Source: Chryseosolibacter sp964438975 (GTDB lineage: Bacteria; Bacteroidota; Bacteroidia; Cytophagales; Cyclobacteriaceae). From it: DNA of 64,000 nucleotides. Both the position numbers and the translations under genes were made by a program. The stretch covers positions 1-64,000 of the forward strand of contig CAYTMU010000002.1 in NCBI GenBank assembly GCA_964438975.1, given 5' to 3'. The notes under the pieces are model-generated. The model searched no databases, was not told the DNA's origin, and worked only from the letters and a program-made list of their open reading frames with translations. How positions within the stretch are numbered: position 1 is the stretch's first letter; every line of letters begins with the position of its first letter. Positions 34,619 to 43,543 of this stretch are shown here, piece by piece.

Positions 34619-35926
34619 ATGAAATCGATATCCGCACTGCTTTGCTTTCTTCTGTGTGGCGGTATGTTGTTCGCCCAAGTGGGAATCGGAACTACAACAC
34701 CCAATACGCATGCTGTTCTCGAGTTGAAATCTCCTGGAAATGATCAGGGATTTCTCGTTCCACGTCTGACGACCGCACAACGTACCGGCCTTACGCTGTC
34801 ACCACAGGAAAACGGGATGCTCGTGTATGACAGCGATGAGAACAAATTCTATTACTGGCAGGTTTCGCAATGGTTACCGGTACAGTCCGGCGCCGGCGAA
34901 GTACAGGATCTTCAATTGAATGGAAATACGCTTTCGATTTCCAATAATCCTTCGGCTACTCCGATTGATCTCGCGCCATTTGCCGGGACGAATACCGACA
35001 ATCAAACACTTTCATACAGCGCTGGGACGCTTAGCATCTCTGGTGGCAATAGCGTTGCTGTTACTCCCGCCGGCGCTGCGGGAGGTGTATTGACAAACAC
35101 TTACCCGAATCCGGGGTTAAGCACCTCATCAGGAAATGCGATAGTGACTGCGCTTAACAATGCCGCGACGACCGGGACAATTGGAAGTGGTCGCCTCGGA
35201 TCAAACGTCGTACTTGATACGGAAAGTCCCGCAGCTGCGGATATCAGTGGGAGTTTTTCTGGCGGGCTGACCATCAACGACAATGCTGTTACGACCTCCC
35301 GGATCAGCACTTCAGCCGTCACGGCTACGAAGATTGCGAACGGGGCGGTGACGGTCGGCAAGATCGCTCCTTCCTCGACGTCAGGTCAGGTGTTGACGAC
35401 CGTCGGAGGTGCAACCGTATGGGCCAATCCGAGTGGCGGTGGTGGTGGCGAGGGCTTGGGACAGACACTGGAGACCGATCCTGACGCCAAAGGACTGCCC
35501 GCGTTCAATTTGTCATCGGTATCGATCGGCGACTGGGGCGGAAAGGGCCCGGGGCCCGGTACATTGAATGTCAACGGCTCCCATTTTGTCAACTTTAAAA
35601 AGGTCAACGACGGATACACGGTCCTGGCTGGTGACTATATTCTGATGACTGAAGCCGGCACGGGAAAGCCTGCTCGCATTACATTGCCGGATCCGGCAGA
35701 AAATGCCGGGCGGATTCTGATATTCCGGTCCTTGGGGACGGTCTTGAATGAAGCGCTTTTCGTGGTTGCTTCGAAGGGCGGACTGGACGGAGCTGCTGAA
35801 TCCGAACCGCTGTTCCTGGATTCAGCTAATAACAATATTGCGTATGCAATAACGGTGCTTTCGATCGGCGACACATGGATAACGATCAGTCGGTCTATAG
35901 CAAAACCTGATAAATCCGGAATGTGA
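34619..35926 (+). CDS. Secreted stalk-like repeat protein
   Basis: A 435-residue exported protein (signal MKSISALLCFLLCGGMLFAQ). The mature start, VGIGTTTPNTHAVLELKSPG, is a common opening of Bacteroidota surface proteins. A low-complexity, Ser/Thr/Gly/Ala-rich repetitive part (about 95-275, with ISTSAVTATKIANGAVTVGK) resembles tail-fibre or adhesin stalks. A small C-terminal beta domain follows. No catalytic motif or T9SS sorting domain was seen at the end. Its stop overlaps the start of the next gene (ATGA), so the two form one surface unit. Confidence 0.75.
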   Translation: MKSISALLCFLLCGGMLFAQVGIGTTTPNTHAVLELKSPGNDQGFLVPRLTTAQRTGLTLSPQENGMLVYDSDENKFYYWQVSQWLPVQSGAGEVQDLQLNGNTLSISNNPSATPIDLAPFAGTNTDNQTLSYSAGTLSISGGNSVAVTPAGAAGGVLTNTYPNPGLSTSSGNAIVTALNNAATTGTIGSGRLGSNVVLDTESPAAADISGSFSGGLTINDNAVTTSRISTSAVTATKIANGAVTVGKIAPSSTSGQVLTTVGGATVWANPSGGGGGEGLGQTLETDPDAKGLPAFNLSSVSIGDWGGKGPGPGTLNVNGSHFVNFKKVNDGYTVLAGDYILMTEAGTGKPARITLPDPAENAGRILIFRSLGTVLNEALFVVASKGGLDGAAESEPLFLDSANNNIAYAITVLSIGDTWITISRSIAKPDKSGM

Positions 35927-37071
35927 TGAGGTTTGCGTTCATCATGATTTCCCTCTTTTACTGCAGTACGCTGGTCGCACAGAACTTGCACAATGAGTCG
36001 ATCATCAGCATCGGAGCAAATAGTGTCCTGTATGTAAAAGATACGATCTTCAACCATGGCACGATCATCAACAACGGTGATATGCAAGTAGGGGGTTCCT
36101 GGATCAATCATGCGGAGTATAATGCGGGTGAGGGGAAGATCACATTCAATAGTGATCTGCCACAGGCTATCAACCACAATGACCAGGCATTCAGCAGACT
36201 GACATTGAGCGGTGGGGGACAAAAGCTTTTTCTTGCAGACATTACCATTGAGAATGAACTTGCGCTTTCGGACGGCATCCTCGTTTCGCAGAACGGTTCG
36301 AGGATCGTCTTCGAGGAAAACGCACAGGTTACCGGAGGGTCGGATGCTTCACATATCCAGGGTCCGGTGTACCGTCGCGGTTCGGGGTCCAGGTTGTTTC
36401 CTGTAGGAAATGGTGAGGTTTACTTACCTGTGGAATTCCTCAATGTGCAGGGTACGTCTCCCGAGGTTGGTGTGCGGGTGATCGAGCTCGGTGGTACAGC
36501 ATTGCGTGCATCTCCTTCGCTGGATGCTATCTCGAACTCGCGGTATTGGCAGGTCGATGTGGTTTCCGGTACGCTGAACGGCTCACGCGTTGTCCTGCCT
36601 GTGAAGGACGAGGGTATAGTCAGCCAGGAAAGCGGTGTTGTCGTGGTGGCGGAGTCTGCCAGTCTTGATGAGGATTTTTCTAGTCTCGGGCAACACGAAT
36701 TCGTTGGTACGTCCACCAACGGGAGAGTCACGAGCGACAGAGTATTCGCCAAGTCACTGCTCGCCGTCGGAACATCGTCTGTCGGGGAGGGGATCATCGT
36801 GTATAACGCTGTATCACCTAACGGTGATTTTCAAAATCCTTTCCTGATCATCGAAAATATTGAGAGTCATCCCGACAACACCTTTTCTGTGTTTAGCCGG
36901 TGGGGCGATAAAGTGTTTGAGATCCATAATTACGACAACACTGAGCGTATATTCGAGGGTAGATCGAATATCGGTAGCGACGCAATTCTCAGTCCCGGTA
37001 CGTACTTCTACATCATTGAGATAAGACCCGACGGACGTCGAATCAACGGTTTTCTCAAAGTGAGTTATTAG
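35923..37071 (+). CDS. Secreted protein with T9SS type B sorting domain (CHU_C-like)
   Basis: A 382-residue protein with signal peptide MRFAFIMISLFYCSTLVAQ. An N-terminal beta-helix-like region (NHGTIINNGDMQVGGSWINH) is followed by a beta domain and a C-terminal type B sorting domain. The latter shows YNAVSPNGDFQNPFLIIENI, FSVFSRWGDKVFEI and LSPGTYFYIIEIRPDGR, diagnostic of gliding-motility-associated cargo of the type IX secretion system. It should be exported to the cell surface. Its ATG overlaps the previous stop by four bases, so it may anchor or display the stalk protein. Confidence 0.87.
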   Translation: MMRFAFIMISLFYCSTLVAQNLHNESIISIGANSVLYVKDTIFNHGTIINNGDMQVGGSWINHAEYNAGEGKITFNSDLPQAINHNDQAFSRLTLSGGGQKLFLADITIENELALSDGILVSQNGSRIVFEENAQVTGGSDASHIQGPVYRRGSGSRLFPVGNGEVYLPVEFLNVQGTSPEVGVRVIELGGTALRASPSLDAISNSRYWQVDVVSGTLNGSRVVLPVKDEGIVSQESGVVVVAESASLDEDFSSLGQHEFVGTSTNGRVTSDRVFAKSLLAVGTSSVGEGIIVYNAVSPNGDFQNPFLIIENIESHPDNTFSVFSRWGDKVFEIHNYDNTERIFEGRSNIGSDAILSPGTYFYIIEIRPDGRRINGFLKVSY

Positions 37072-37094
37072 GACCTCGTCGGTGGTATGAAATG

Positions 37095-38411
37095 CTAGAT
37101 ACTACGCTGGGCGTCAAATTGTTCCAGATAGTCTGCGACTCGCCTTACAAAACTTCCTCCCAAAGCACCATCGACCACGCGGTGGTCATACGAGTGCGAC
37201 AGGAACATCTTGTGACGGATGCCTAGTGAATCGCCATAGGGTGTTTCAATCACCGAAGGCTTTTTTACAACCGCCCCGAGCGCAAGAATGGCAACCTGAG
37301 GCTGGACGATGATGGGAGTCCCCATGACGTTGCCGAACGAGCCTACGTTGGAGACAGTGAATGTGCCGCCTGAAAGATCATCGGCTTTCAACTTGTTATC
37401 CCGCGATCTCGTGGCGAGATCGTTGACTGCTTTTACGAGCCCGCGGAGACTGTATTGGTCAGCGTTCCTGATAACAGGAACAATAAGGTTGCCTGTCGGA
37501 AGGGCGACTGCCATCCCGATGTTGATCTCTTTTTTCTTGATGATCCGATCCCCGTCTACTTGTACGTTGATCATGGGAAAATCCTTAATTGCTTTAACAA
37601 CAGCTTCGATGAAGACCGGCGTATACGTCAGAGCATCGCCTTCCTGTTTCTTGAATTCATTTTTCCATTTATGCCGCCAATAGACTATGGTCGTAACATC
37701 TGCCTCAACAAATGATGTGACATGAGGCGAGATGCGTTTGGAATCTACCATTCTCTCCGCGATGATCTTCCGCATCCGGTCCATCTCGATGATTTCGTCA
37801 CCACCGCTGATCGATACAGGTACGCGTTGCGGAGCACCGGCGCCGGATGCTGCGCGTGCTGAAGCGATTCCAGTGCCGAGCTTGCGATTTTGCACGTAGC
37901 CAAGTATGTCTTTCTTGGTGATGCGTCCTTCTGCGCCGGAGCCGGAAATTGATTCGAGCTCGGCTAATTCAATGTTCTCCTCTTTTGCAATATTCTTTAC
38001 GAGAGGCGAGTAGAAACGGCCTACACTTTTTTCGCTACTTTTCTCTTTACCGTTGGGTCTCCCGGCGGACCTATTCTGGACTGCGGAGTCAGGAACTCTT
38101 TCGGTGGTACTCTTCGGCTCCATTTCTGTCTTCTCGACACCCGGCAATGAAGACACCGGGTCATCGGCACTGTCGGTGACGATGACAGCAATCGGCTTCC
38201 CGACCTTTACAACTTCTCCTTCTTTTGCCAATATCTCTTGCAGAACTCCACCATGCGTCGAAGGTACCTCCGTATCGACCTTGTCAGTTGCAACCTCAAG
38301 CACGGATTCATCCTGCTCTAGCTTGTCGCCGGGATTTTTTAGCCATCGCAGGATCGTGGCTTCGGTGATGCTCTCACCCATTTTCGGCATTACGAGTTCA
38401 ACAAGAGCCAT
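37095..38411 (-). CDS. Dihydrolipoamide acyltransferase (E2) of a 2-oxo acid dehydrogenase
   Basis: The E2 core of a 2-oxo acid dehydrogenase complex, 438 residues from the ATG at 38411. The N-terminal lipoyl domain carries the lipoylated lysine in EVATDKVDTEVPS (Lys44). A flexible linker leads to the peripheral-subunit-binding domain (FYSPLVKNIAKEENIELAEL) and the catalytic domain ending with SHSYDHRVVDGALGGSF (catalytic His). It could serve branched-chain, pyruvate or 2-oxoglutarate dehydrogenase; the E1 and E3 genes are not adjacent, so the complex is uncertain. The leader holds two competing hairpins. Confidence 0.92.
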   Translation of the reverse strand: MALVELVMPKMGESITEATILRWLKNPGDKLEQDESVLEVATDKVDTEVPSTHGGVLQEILAKEGEVVKVGKPIAVIVTDSADDPVSSLPGVEKTEMEPKSTTERVPDSAVQNRSAGRPNGKEKSSEKSVGRFYSPLVKNIAKEENIELAELESISGSGAEGRITKKDILGYVQNRKLGTGIASARAASGAGAPQRVPVSISGGDEIIEMDRMRKIIAERMVDSKRISPHVTSFVEADVTTIVYWRHKWKNEFKKQEGDALTYTPVFIEAVVKAIKDFPMINVQVDGDRIIKKKEINIGMAVALPTGNLIVPVIRNADQYSLRGLVKAVNDLATRSRDNKLKADDLSGGTFTVSNVGSFGNVMGTPIIVQPQVAILALGAVVKKPSVIETPYGDSLGIRHKMFLSHSYDHRVVDGALGGSFVRRVADYLEQFDAQRSI

Positions 38412-38443
38412 ATAAAGTCCAGTTTCGAATTTGAATACGAAAT

Positions 38444-38484
38444 GGACGCGGAATGGTTCTCGTATTACTCCGCGTCCAACGCGG
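38444..38484 (-). promoter_or_regulatory. Two mutually exclusive hairpins in the E2 gene leader
   Basis: GGACGCGG (38444-38451) pairs with CCGCGTCC (38470-38477) around an 18-base loop. CCGCGT (38470-38475) can instead pair with ACGCGG (38479-38484) around a 3-base loop. Both cannot form together. They lie 33-73 bases upstream of the E2 ATG, so they would be in the leader or promoter. They could be an operator with three half-sites or an RNA switch. The remaining sequence up to 38605 shows no gene. Confidence 0.45.
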
Positions 38485-38605
38485 TAAATGTACGGGAAAT
38501 TGCGGAAATTGCAGAGACACAAGCATCCCTGTCCAGAGTGGGCTTTTTAACCAAGTGATAACACCGCGTATTGGGGGAGGTAGCTAATGGAAGTTGCGGA
38601 ACTGA

Positions 38606-38851
38606 TTATTGCTTCACCAGTCCCAGTGTCACAAGTGAATGGCTACCGGATGTTTCGGTATGTCTTGTGTGCCGTGTGACGCGTGCTCGATATGTGTCGC
38701 TGCCATCCTCGTCGTAAAAAATATCGATCTCCTCATCTGGATTGAACAGGTTGGCATTGGACCCCATACGTACTCCTACTTCAATTTCTTTGCCGTTCAG
38801 AAAGGATTTGAATGTTTTGACATCGTTCTTCTTGATCAACAAATAGCCCAT
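38606..38851 (-). CDS. Small conserved-looking protein of unknown function
   Basis: An 81-residue soluble protein starting MGYLLIKKNDVKTFKSFLNG. It is rich in charged residues, with an acidic middle (NPDEEIDIFYDEDGSD) and a strand-rich pattern that suggests a small beta fold. No family was recognised. It is on the same strand as the E2 gene, 195 bases upstream of it. Confidence 0.55.
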   Translation of the reverse strand: MGYLLIKKNDVKTFKSFLNGKEIEVGVRMGSNANLFNPDEEIDIFYDEDGSDTYRARVTRHTRHTETSGSHSLVTLGLVKQ

Positions 38852-38977
38852 AATACCGAGTTTAGTCCGTATCTCCTTTCATAAAAACACCGTGCCAACG
38901 CCGCCGCCGAATAGAGGTCTCAGGTTGCTGGATTTATCAAGTAGTTTTTTTTAACTCATCCTTGCAATGAATAACCG

Positions 38978-39082
38978 ATGAGTAAAGCGAAAAGCACGAT
39001 GAACGTCATGCGACGTGCTGGTGGAGATCAGGAATCCCGAATGCCGATGGCTCACCGAGGAGCGAAGAATCCGCACTTATGA
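38978..39082 (+). CDS. Candidate 34-residue basic peptide
   Basis: ATG at 38978 (MSKAKSTMNVMRRAGGDQES...) opens 34 codons ending in KNPHL and TGA at about 39080-39082, overlapping the 3' end of cinA on the other strand by a few bases. The start has no clear Shine-Dalgarno sequence, as is normal for this phylum. The peptide is basic. There is no family match, so it could be chance. Confidence 0.22.
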   Translation: MSKAKSTMNVMRRAGGDQESRMPMAHRGAKNPHL

Positions 39083-40321
39083 CAATGACTTCCGAATGAG
39101 GTTGAGGACATTCACGGCAGACATACGGATATTGATCATGCGATCGTTCGAAAGTTTGAGTAGTTTCGCCGATGTTCCGCGAGCGTCTGCGAGTGCGATC
39201 CACACCGTTCCGACGGGTTTCTCCGGCGTTCCACCTGCCGGCCCGGCGACGCCGCTTGTCGCTACGCCGATGTCCGTATTGAAATTTAGTCGGGCGTGTT
39301 CCGCCATTTCGCGGACGACGGCCTCGCTTACGGCGCCATGCTTTTCAAGTGTCTCGGAATTGATCCCTAAAAAGCCGGTCTTAACTTGGTTAGCATAGGC
39401 AACGACACTTCCTGCGAAGTAATCCGAGCTGCCGGGTACGCTCGTGATCAAATGTGCCAGGTAGCCGCCGGTACAGCTTTCGGCCGTCGACAGTGTCAAC
39501 TTTTTGCGCCGGAGTAGATCTCCGACGACGACTTCCAATGGATCTTCTCCGAAACCATAGATATAGCTGCCAACCGACTCCTGAAGCTTTGCCGTCTCGG
39601 CATTCATTTCATCAACGAGTGTTTGTCTCTCAACTCCAATCCCCGTTAGCCGGAGCCTCACTTCTCCAAGGCCCGGAAGGTACGCGAGCCTGATATGGGG
39701 CGGGAGTGAGTCTTCCCATACCTTTATGCGGTCTGCCAGGAAAGATTCACCGATTCCTACTGTGCGGACGACGACGTGGTGGATGATCGGAGTCTCAAAA
39801 ACCTCTGTGAGACGAGGAATGACGATCTCTGACATCATGACTTTCATTTCATGCGGCACGCCTGGCATGGAAACAAATACTTTGTTGCCGCGGTGGAACC
39901 ACATTCCCGGGGCTGTGCCGAGACGATTCGTCACCTTCTCGCAGCACGACGGAAGTGAGGCCTGTAGTCTGTTGAGTTCCGTCAACTCCCGTCCACGACT
40001 GGTAAAATACTCTGTGACATCCTTAAGAGCGCCTTCGTGCATCTGCAACTCGCAGTTAAAGTATTTAGCGAGGCAGGGCTTTGTCAGGTCGTCGTTCGTA
40101 GGACCGAGTCCTCCTGTAATGAGCACAACTTCAGCGCGCAACTCTGCAGCGGCAAAGGCGGCCAGTATGTCGTCGGCATTGTCTCCGACAGTCGTGTTCC
40201 GGACGACCTTTATTCCCACCTGCGACAATTGTTGGCCAATCCACTGGCTGTTCGTATCTATGATCTGACCGTAGAGAATCTCATCTCCAACCGTCAATAT
40301 TTCGGCTCTCACTTCGTTCAT
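39077..40321 (-). CDS. cinA: CinA-family nicotinamide mononucleotide deamidase
   Basis: A 414-residue two-domain protein. The N-terminal MocoF-like domain (about 1-170, EILTVGDEILYGQIIDTNS, VLITGGLGPTNDDLT) is linked to ADP-ribose pyrophosphatase activity in some members. The C-terminal domain (about 250-410, LSTAESCTGGYLAHLITSV, VATSGVAGPAGG) is the NMN deamidase PncC. It recycles NMN to NaMN in NAD salvage. Single gene, divergent from the DUF4197 lipoprotein. Confidence 0.93.
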   Translation of the reverse strand: MNEVRAEILTVGDEILYGQIIDTNSQWIGQQLSQVGIKVVRNTTVGDNADDILAAFAAAELRAEVVLITGGLGPTNDDLTKPCLAKYFNCELQMHEGALKDVTEYFTSRGRELTELNRLQASLPSCCEKVTNRLGTAPGMWFHRGNKVFVSMPGVPHEMKVMMSEIVIPRLTEVFETPIIHHVVVRTVGIGESFLADRIKVWEDSLPPHIRLAYLPGLGEVRLRLTGIGVERQTLVDEMNAETAKLQESVGSYIYGFGEDPLEVVVGDLLRRKKLTLSTAESCTGGYLAHLITSVPGSSDYFAGSVVAYANQVKTGFLGINSETLEKHGAVSEAVVREMAEHARLNFNTDIGVATSGVAGPAGGTPEKPVGTVWIALADARGTSAKLLKLSNDRMINIRMSAVNVLNLIRKSLS

Positions 40322-40508
40322 AAATTTGCCGCATGTTCGCGGGCTGGCTCCGGTATTTACAGTTTAGTCGGTTTGTGTGTAGAAAAAAATCGTTCTCAAC
40401 GCGAATCGACAAAAATAGACTTTCCGACCAGAATCCCGTACAGGATTCTCCTTACCTTGTATATTGCAGTAAATAATTGATTCAGTTAATATACTAAATG
40501 GGCCCCTT

Positions 40509-41240
40509 ATGAAAACGAATAAGACCCCGGTTTTTGCCGCGACACTCCTCGCCTTTGCGGTAGTCGCCTGTACAACGACCCAGATCAATCAAACACTCGG
40601 TGAGATGGGGAAGACAATTAGTGGTCCTGCACCGCTGACGACGACAGAGGTAGCACAGGGCTTGAAAGAGGCCCTCATCAAAGGGGTTTCCACTGGTTCG
40701 GACCTCGCTTCACAGGTTGATGGATATTTCAAGAACCCGGAGATAATGATCCCTTTTCCACCAGACGTGAAGAAGGTGGAGGAGCGGCTTCGCCAAATCG
40801 GCCTCGGCAGTGAAGTTGATAAGTTTATCATGACGCTTAACCGCGGGGCGGAGGACGCTGCCAAGGAAGCGAAACCGATATTTGTCGAAGCCATCCGCTC
40901 GATGACTATTCAGGACGCCTGGGCGATCCTGCGGGGAGAAGAAGATGCGGCAACACAATATCTCAAACGCACAACATCCGGATTGCTGAAGGAGAAATTC
41001 AAGCCGGTCATTCAGAATTCGCTGAGCAAGGTTAACGCCACTAAGTACTATACGGATATTGTCACACGCTACAATCAAATCCCGTTGGTGCAGAAAGTCA
41101 ACCCGGATCTGGACGATTATGCGACGGATCAAGCGATCGAGGGATTGTTTGTAATGATCGCAAAGGAGGAAAGGAACATACGCGAAAACCCCGTTGCCCG
41201 GACGACTGAGTTGTTAAAGCGCGTCTTTGGCGGGGCGTGA
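40509..41240 (+). CDS. DUF4197 lipoprotein
   Basis: A 243-residue helical lipoprotein of the DUF4197 family. The signal MKTNKTPVFAATLLAFAVVAC gives Cys21. Family features are the EVAQGLKEALIKGVSTGSDLAS segment, DAWAILRGEEDAATQYLKRTT and the end with ENPVARTTELLKRVFG. Function is unknown in all members. It is 22 bases upstream of fmt. The region 40322-40508 upstream of it holds only promoter sequence; near 40455 TTACCTTGTATATTGC resembles other promoter boxes here. Confidence 0.88.
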   Translation: MKTNKTPVFAATLLAFAVVACTTTQINQTLGEMGKTISGPAPLTTTEVAQGLKEALIKGVSTGSDLASQVDGYFKNPEIMIPFPPDVKKVEERLRQIGLGSEVDKFIMTLNRGAEDAAKEAKPIFVEAIRSMTIQDAWAILRGEEDAATQYLKRTTSGLLKEKFKPVIQNSLSKVNATKYYTDIVTRYNQIPLVQKVNPDLDDYATDQAIEGLFVMIAKEERNIRENPVARTTELLKRVFGGA

Positions 41241-41262
41241 GGTATTCTACGGTATAGTTGAG

Positions 41263-42180
41263 ATGTCTGATCGAATTATTTTCATGGGCACTCCGGAATT
41301 CGCCGTGCCTAGTCTGGAAGCCCTCATCCGAAATGACGAGAACGTCGTCGCCGTCATAACAGCGCCTGATAAGCCGCAAGGAAGAGGTCAGAAGATTGTC
41401 TTCTCTCCGGTAAAAACGTGTGCGCTGAAGTACAACATCCCCGTATTGCAGCCGACTAATCTCAAGTCCCCCGATTTTGTTGAGGAACTAAGATCCTTCC
41501 GGGCTGAACTTCAGGTGGTGGTGGCTTTCCGCATGCTCCCCGAGGTCGTGTGGAGCATGCCTCCTCGCGGTACTTTCAATCTCCACGCTTCGCTACTGCC
41601 GCAATATCGCGGTGCTGCCCCGATCAACTGGGCCATCATAAATGGAGAAAAGGAATCCGGTGTCACGACGTTTTTCCTACAACACGATATTGACACTGGA
41701 AATATTATCCTTCAGGAGACAGAGCCTATTCATGAAGATGATGATGCGGGTACATTGTATGAGAAACTGATGTTGAAAGGAGCAGACCTGGTTGTACGAA
41801 CGGTGAAGGCGATCCGCGCAGGAGATGTTACCGCGACTCCACAACCAGCGCACAGCACGGTGCGACATGCACCGAAAATATTCCGGGAGACTTGCGAGAT
41901 CAATTGGGAGCAACCCGGTGAATCCGTGAGGAATTTCGTGCGTGGACTTAGTCCGTACCCGGCGGCGTGGACTACTATCGGAGGAAAGGTCTACAAGATC
42001 TACCGGACGGCCCTGGTTTCCTTCACCGATGACACGCGAAAACCCGGGGAATATGTGACTGACAGGAAAAATTATCTTTATTTTAAGACTGCTGACAAAT
42101 GGATCGCGATCGAAGAGCTTCAACCGGAGGGAAAGAAGCGCATGGCGATCGGCGACTTTCTGCGCGGCAATACATTATAA
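41263..42180 (+). CDS. fmt: Methionyl-tRNA formyltransferase
   Basis: Formylates initiator Met-tRNA using 10-formyl-THF. From the ATG at 41263 it has 305 residues. The catalytic Asn, His and Asp lie in FNLHASLLPQYRGAAP (Asn106, His108) and LQHDIDTGNI (Asp144), at positions like those in the E. coli enzyme. The C-terminal OB-like domain is present. A TTG upstream at 41227 overlaps the previous gene and is unlikely. It precedes folA, which supplies the folate pool. Confidence 0.95.
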   Translation: MSDRIIFMGTPEFAVPSLEALIRNDENVVAVITAPDKPQGRGQKIVFSPVKTCALKYNIPVLQPTNLKSPDFVEELRSFRAELQVVVAFRMLPEVVWSMPPRGTFNLHASLLPQYRGAAPINWAIINGEKESGVTTFFLQHDIDTGNIILQETEPIHEDDDAGTLYEKLMLKGADLVVRTVKAIRAGDVTATPQPAHSTVRHAPKIFRETCEINWEQPGESVRNFVRGLSPYPAAWTTIGGKVYKIYRTALVSFTDDTRKPGEYVTDRKNYLYFKTADKWIAIEELQPEGKKRMAIGDFLRGNTL

Positions 42181-42204
42181 CGTCTGCTTCAACAACGAGA
42201 AATC

Positions 42205-42708
42205 ATGATGGTATCAGCGATAGCAGCACTTTCAAGGAACGGCGTCATCGGGAAGGACAACGATCTTCCGTGGCATTTGCCGGACGACATGAAGTTCTTT
42301 ATGGAGACCACAAAAGGTCATCACGTCATTATGGGAAGGAGGAATTATGATTCGCTCCATTCGAAGTTCAAACCGTTGCCAAACCGTACGAATGTTGTCA
42401 TCACGCGTCAACAGGGTTTCCGGGCACCGGGATGCACTGTGATGCACGCGGTTGAACCCGCGCTAGACCTGGCACGTGACAATGACGAGAACGAGTGTTT
42501 TATCATCGGGGGTGCGGAGATATACAATCTCGCCATGCCGTACACGACGCGTTTGTATCTCACGGAAATATATGCGGACGTTGACGGGGATACACTATTT
42601 CCTGAACTCGACATGAGTGAATGGAAAGAGGTCAGTCGAAAACATCATGCTGCCGATGAACGACATGCGTATGCGTTTGACTTCGTTATCTACGATCGTG
42701 TGAAGTAA
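42205..42708 (+). CDS. folA: Dihydrofolate reductase
   Basis: Reduces dihydrofolate to THF with NADPH. The protein has 167 residues. Motifs: SAIAALSRNGVIGKDNDLPWHLPDDMKFF with the active-site Asp, VIMGRRNYDSL, and FIIGGAEIYNLAMP. Twin ATG codons at 42205 and 42208 could each start translation. It lies 24 bases after fmt and 2 before the SDR gene. Confidence 0.95.
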   Translation: MMVSAIAALSRNGVIGKDNDLPWHLPDDMKFFMETTKGHHVIMGRRNYDSLHSKFKPLPNRTNVVITRQQGFRAPGCTVMHAVEPALDLARDNDENECFIIGGAEIYNLAMPYTTRLYLTEIYADVDGDTLFPELDMSEWKEVSRKHHAADERHAYAFDFVIYDRVK

Positions 42709-42710
42709 AT

Positions 42711-43511
42711 ATGGCGGATCTGAGGAATAAAGTTATCTGGCTGACAGGTGCGTCATCGGGTATCGGAGAGGCACTTGCTTATGCCCTTGCTGCGAAAGGA
42801 GCAAAACTCGTCTTGTCGGCTCGTCGCAAGCAGGAGCTTGAGCGTGTGAAGGGAAACTGCCCCGCATCGTCACAGGCGGACGTGCGAATACTGCCGCTCG
42901 ACTTGACTCACACCGATACGCTGCAATTATCAACTCAGGCTGCCATCCAGCTATTCGGCCATGTGGATATCCTGATCAACAATGGCGGGATAAGTCAGCG
43001 CAGTCTGATCGCAGAAACGAGTTTGTCCGTCGACCGCGCAATCATGGAAGTGAATTACTTCGGCGCCATTGCTTTGACAAAATGTATCCTGCCCCATTTC
43101 ATCCAGCGGAAGGAGGGACATTATGTCAATATCAGCAGCCTTACCGGGAAATTCGGTACGCCTTACCGGTCTGGCTATGCGGCGTCGAAACATGCGCTTC
43201 ATGGATTCTTCGATGCACTCCGCGCCGAGCATCATCGCGACAATGTTTGGGTTACGATGATCTGTCCTGGCTTTATCCACACTCCAATAACATTATCTGC
43301 ACTTACGGGTGACGGTACCCCCCTCAACAAGATGGATGAGGCCCAGTTTAAAGGAAAGCCCGCAGCGTGGTGTGCGGAAAAGATCGTCGGCGCCATCGAA
43401 GGGCGGAAGCAAGAGGTGTATATCGGTGGGCGGGAAGTATTTGGCGTTTATCTTAAGCGACTAATACCCGGACTCTTTTCTCGCGTGATCCGGAAAGTCG
43501 CGGTTAGGTGA
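42711..43511 (+). CDS. SDR-family oxidoreductase
   Basis: A 266-residue classical short-chain dehydrogenase. The cofactor site is LTGASSGIGEALAY, followed by the NNGGIS motif, the catalytic Ser in VNISSLTGKFGTP, and YRSGYAASKHAL with the YxxxK pair. The C-terminal part with VIRKVAV may be near-membrane. It belongs to the DltE/DHRS7-like group of unclear substrate. It starts 2 bases after folA. Confidence 0.87.
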   Translation: MADLRNKVIWLTGASSGIGEALAYALAAKGAKLVLSARRKQELERVKGNCPASSQADVRILPLDLTHTDTLQLSTQAAIQLFGHVDILINNGGISQRSLIAETSLSVDRAIMEVNYFGAIALTKCILPHFIQRKEGHYVNISSLTGKFGTPYRSGYAASKHALHGFFDALRAEHHRDNVWVTMICPGFIHTPITLSALTGDGTPLNKMDEAQFKGKPAAWCAEKIVGAIEGRKQEVYIGGREVFGVYLKRLIPGLFSRVIRKVAVR

Positions 43512-43543
43512 GATTCTCTATGCGAACAATTGCGCACCGCTAC

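Noticed and set aside
39006..39203. 65-codon minus-strand frame at the end of cinA
   Set aside because: Mostly inside cinA in another frame, Arg-rich with no family features.
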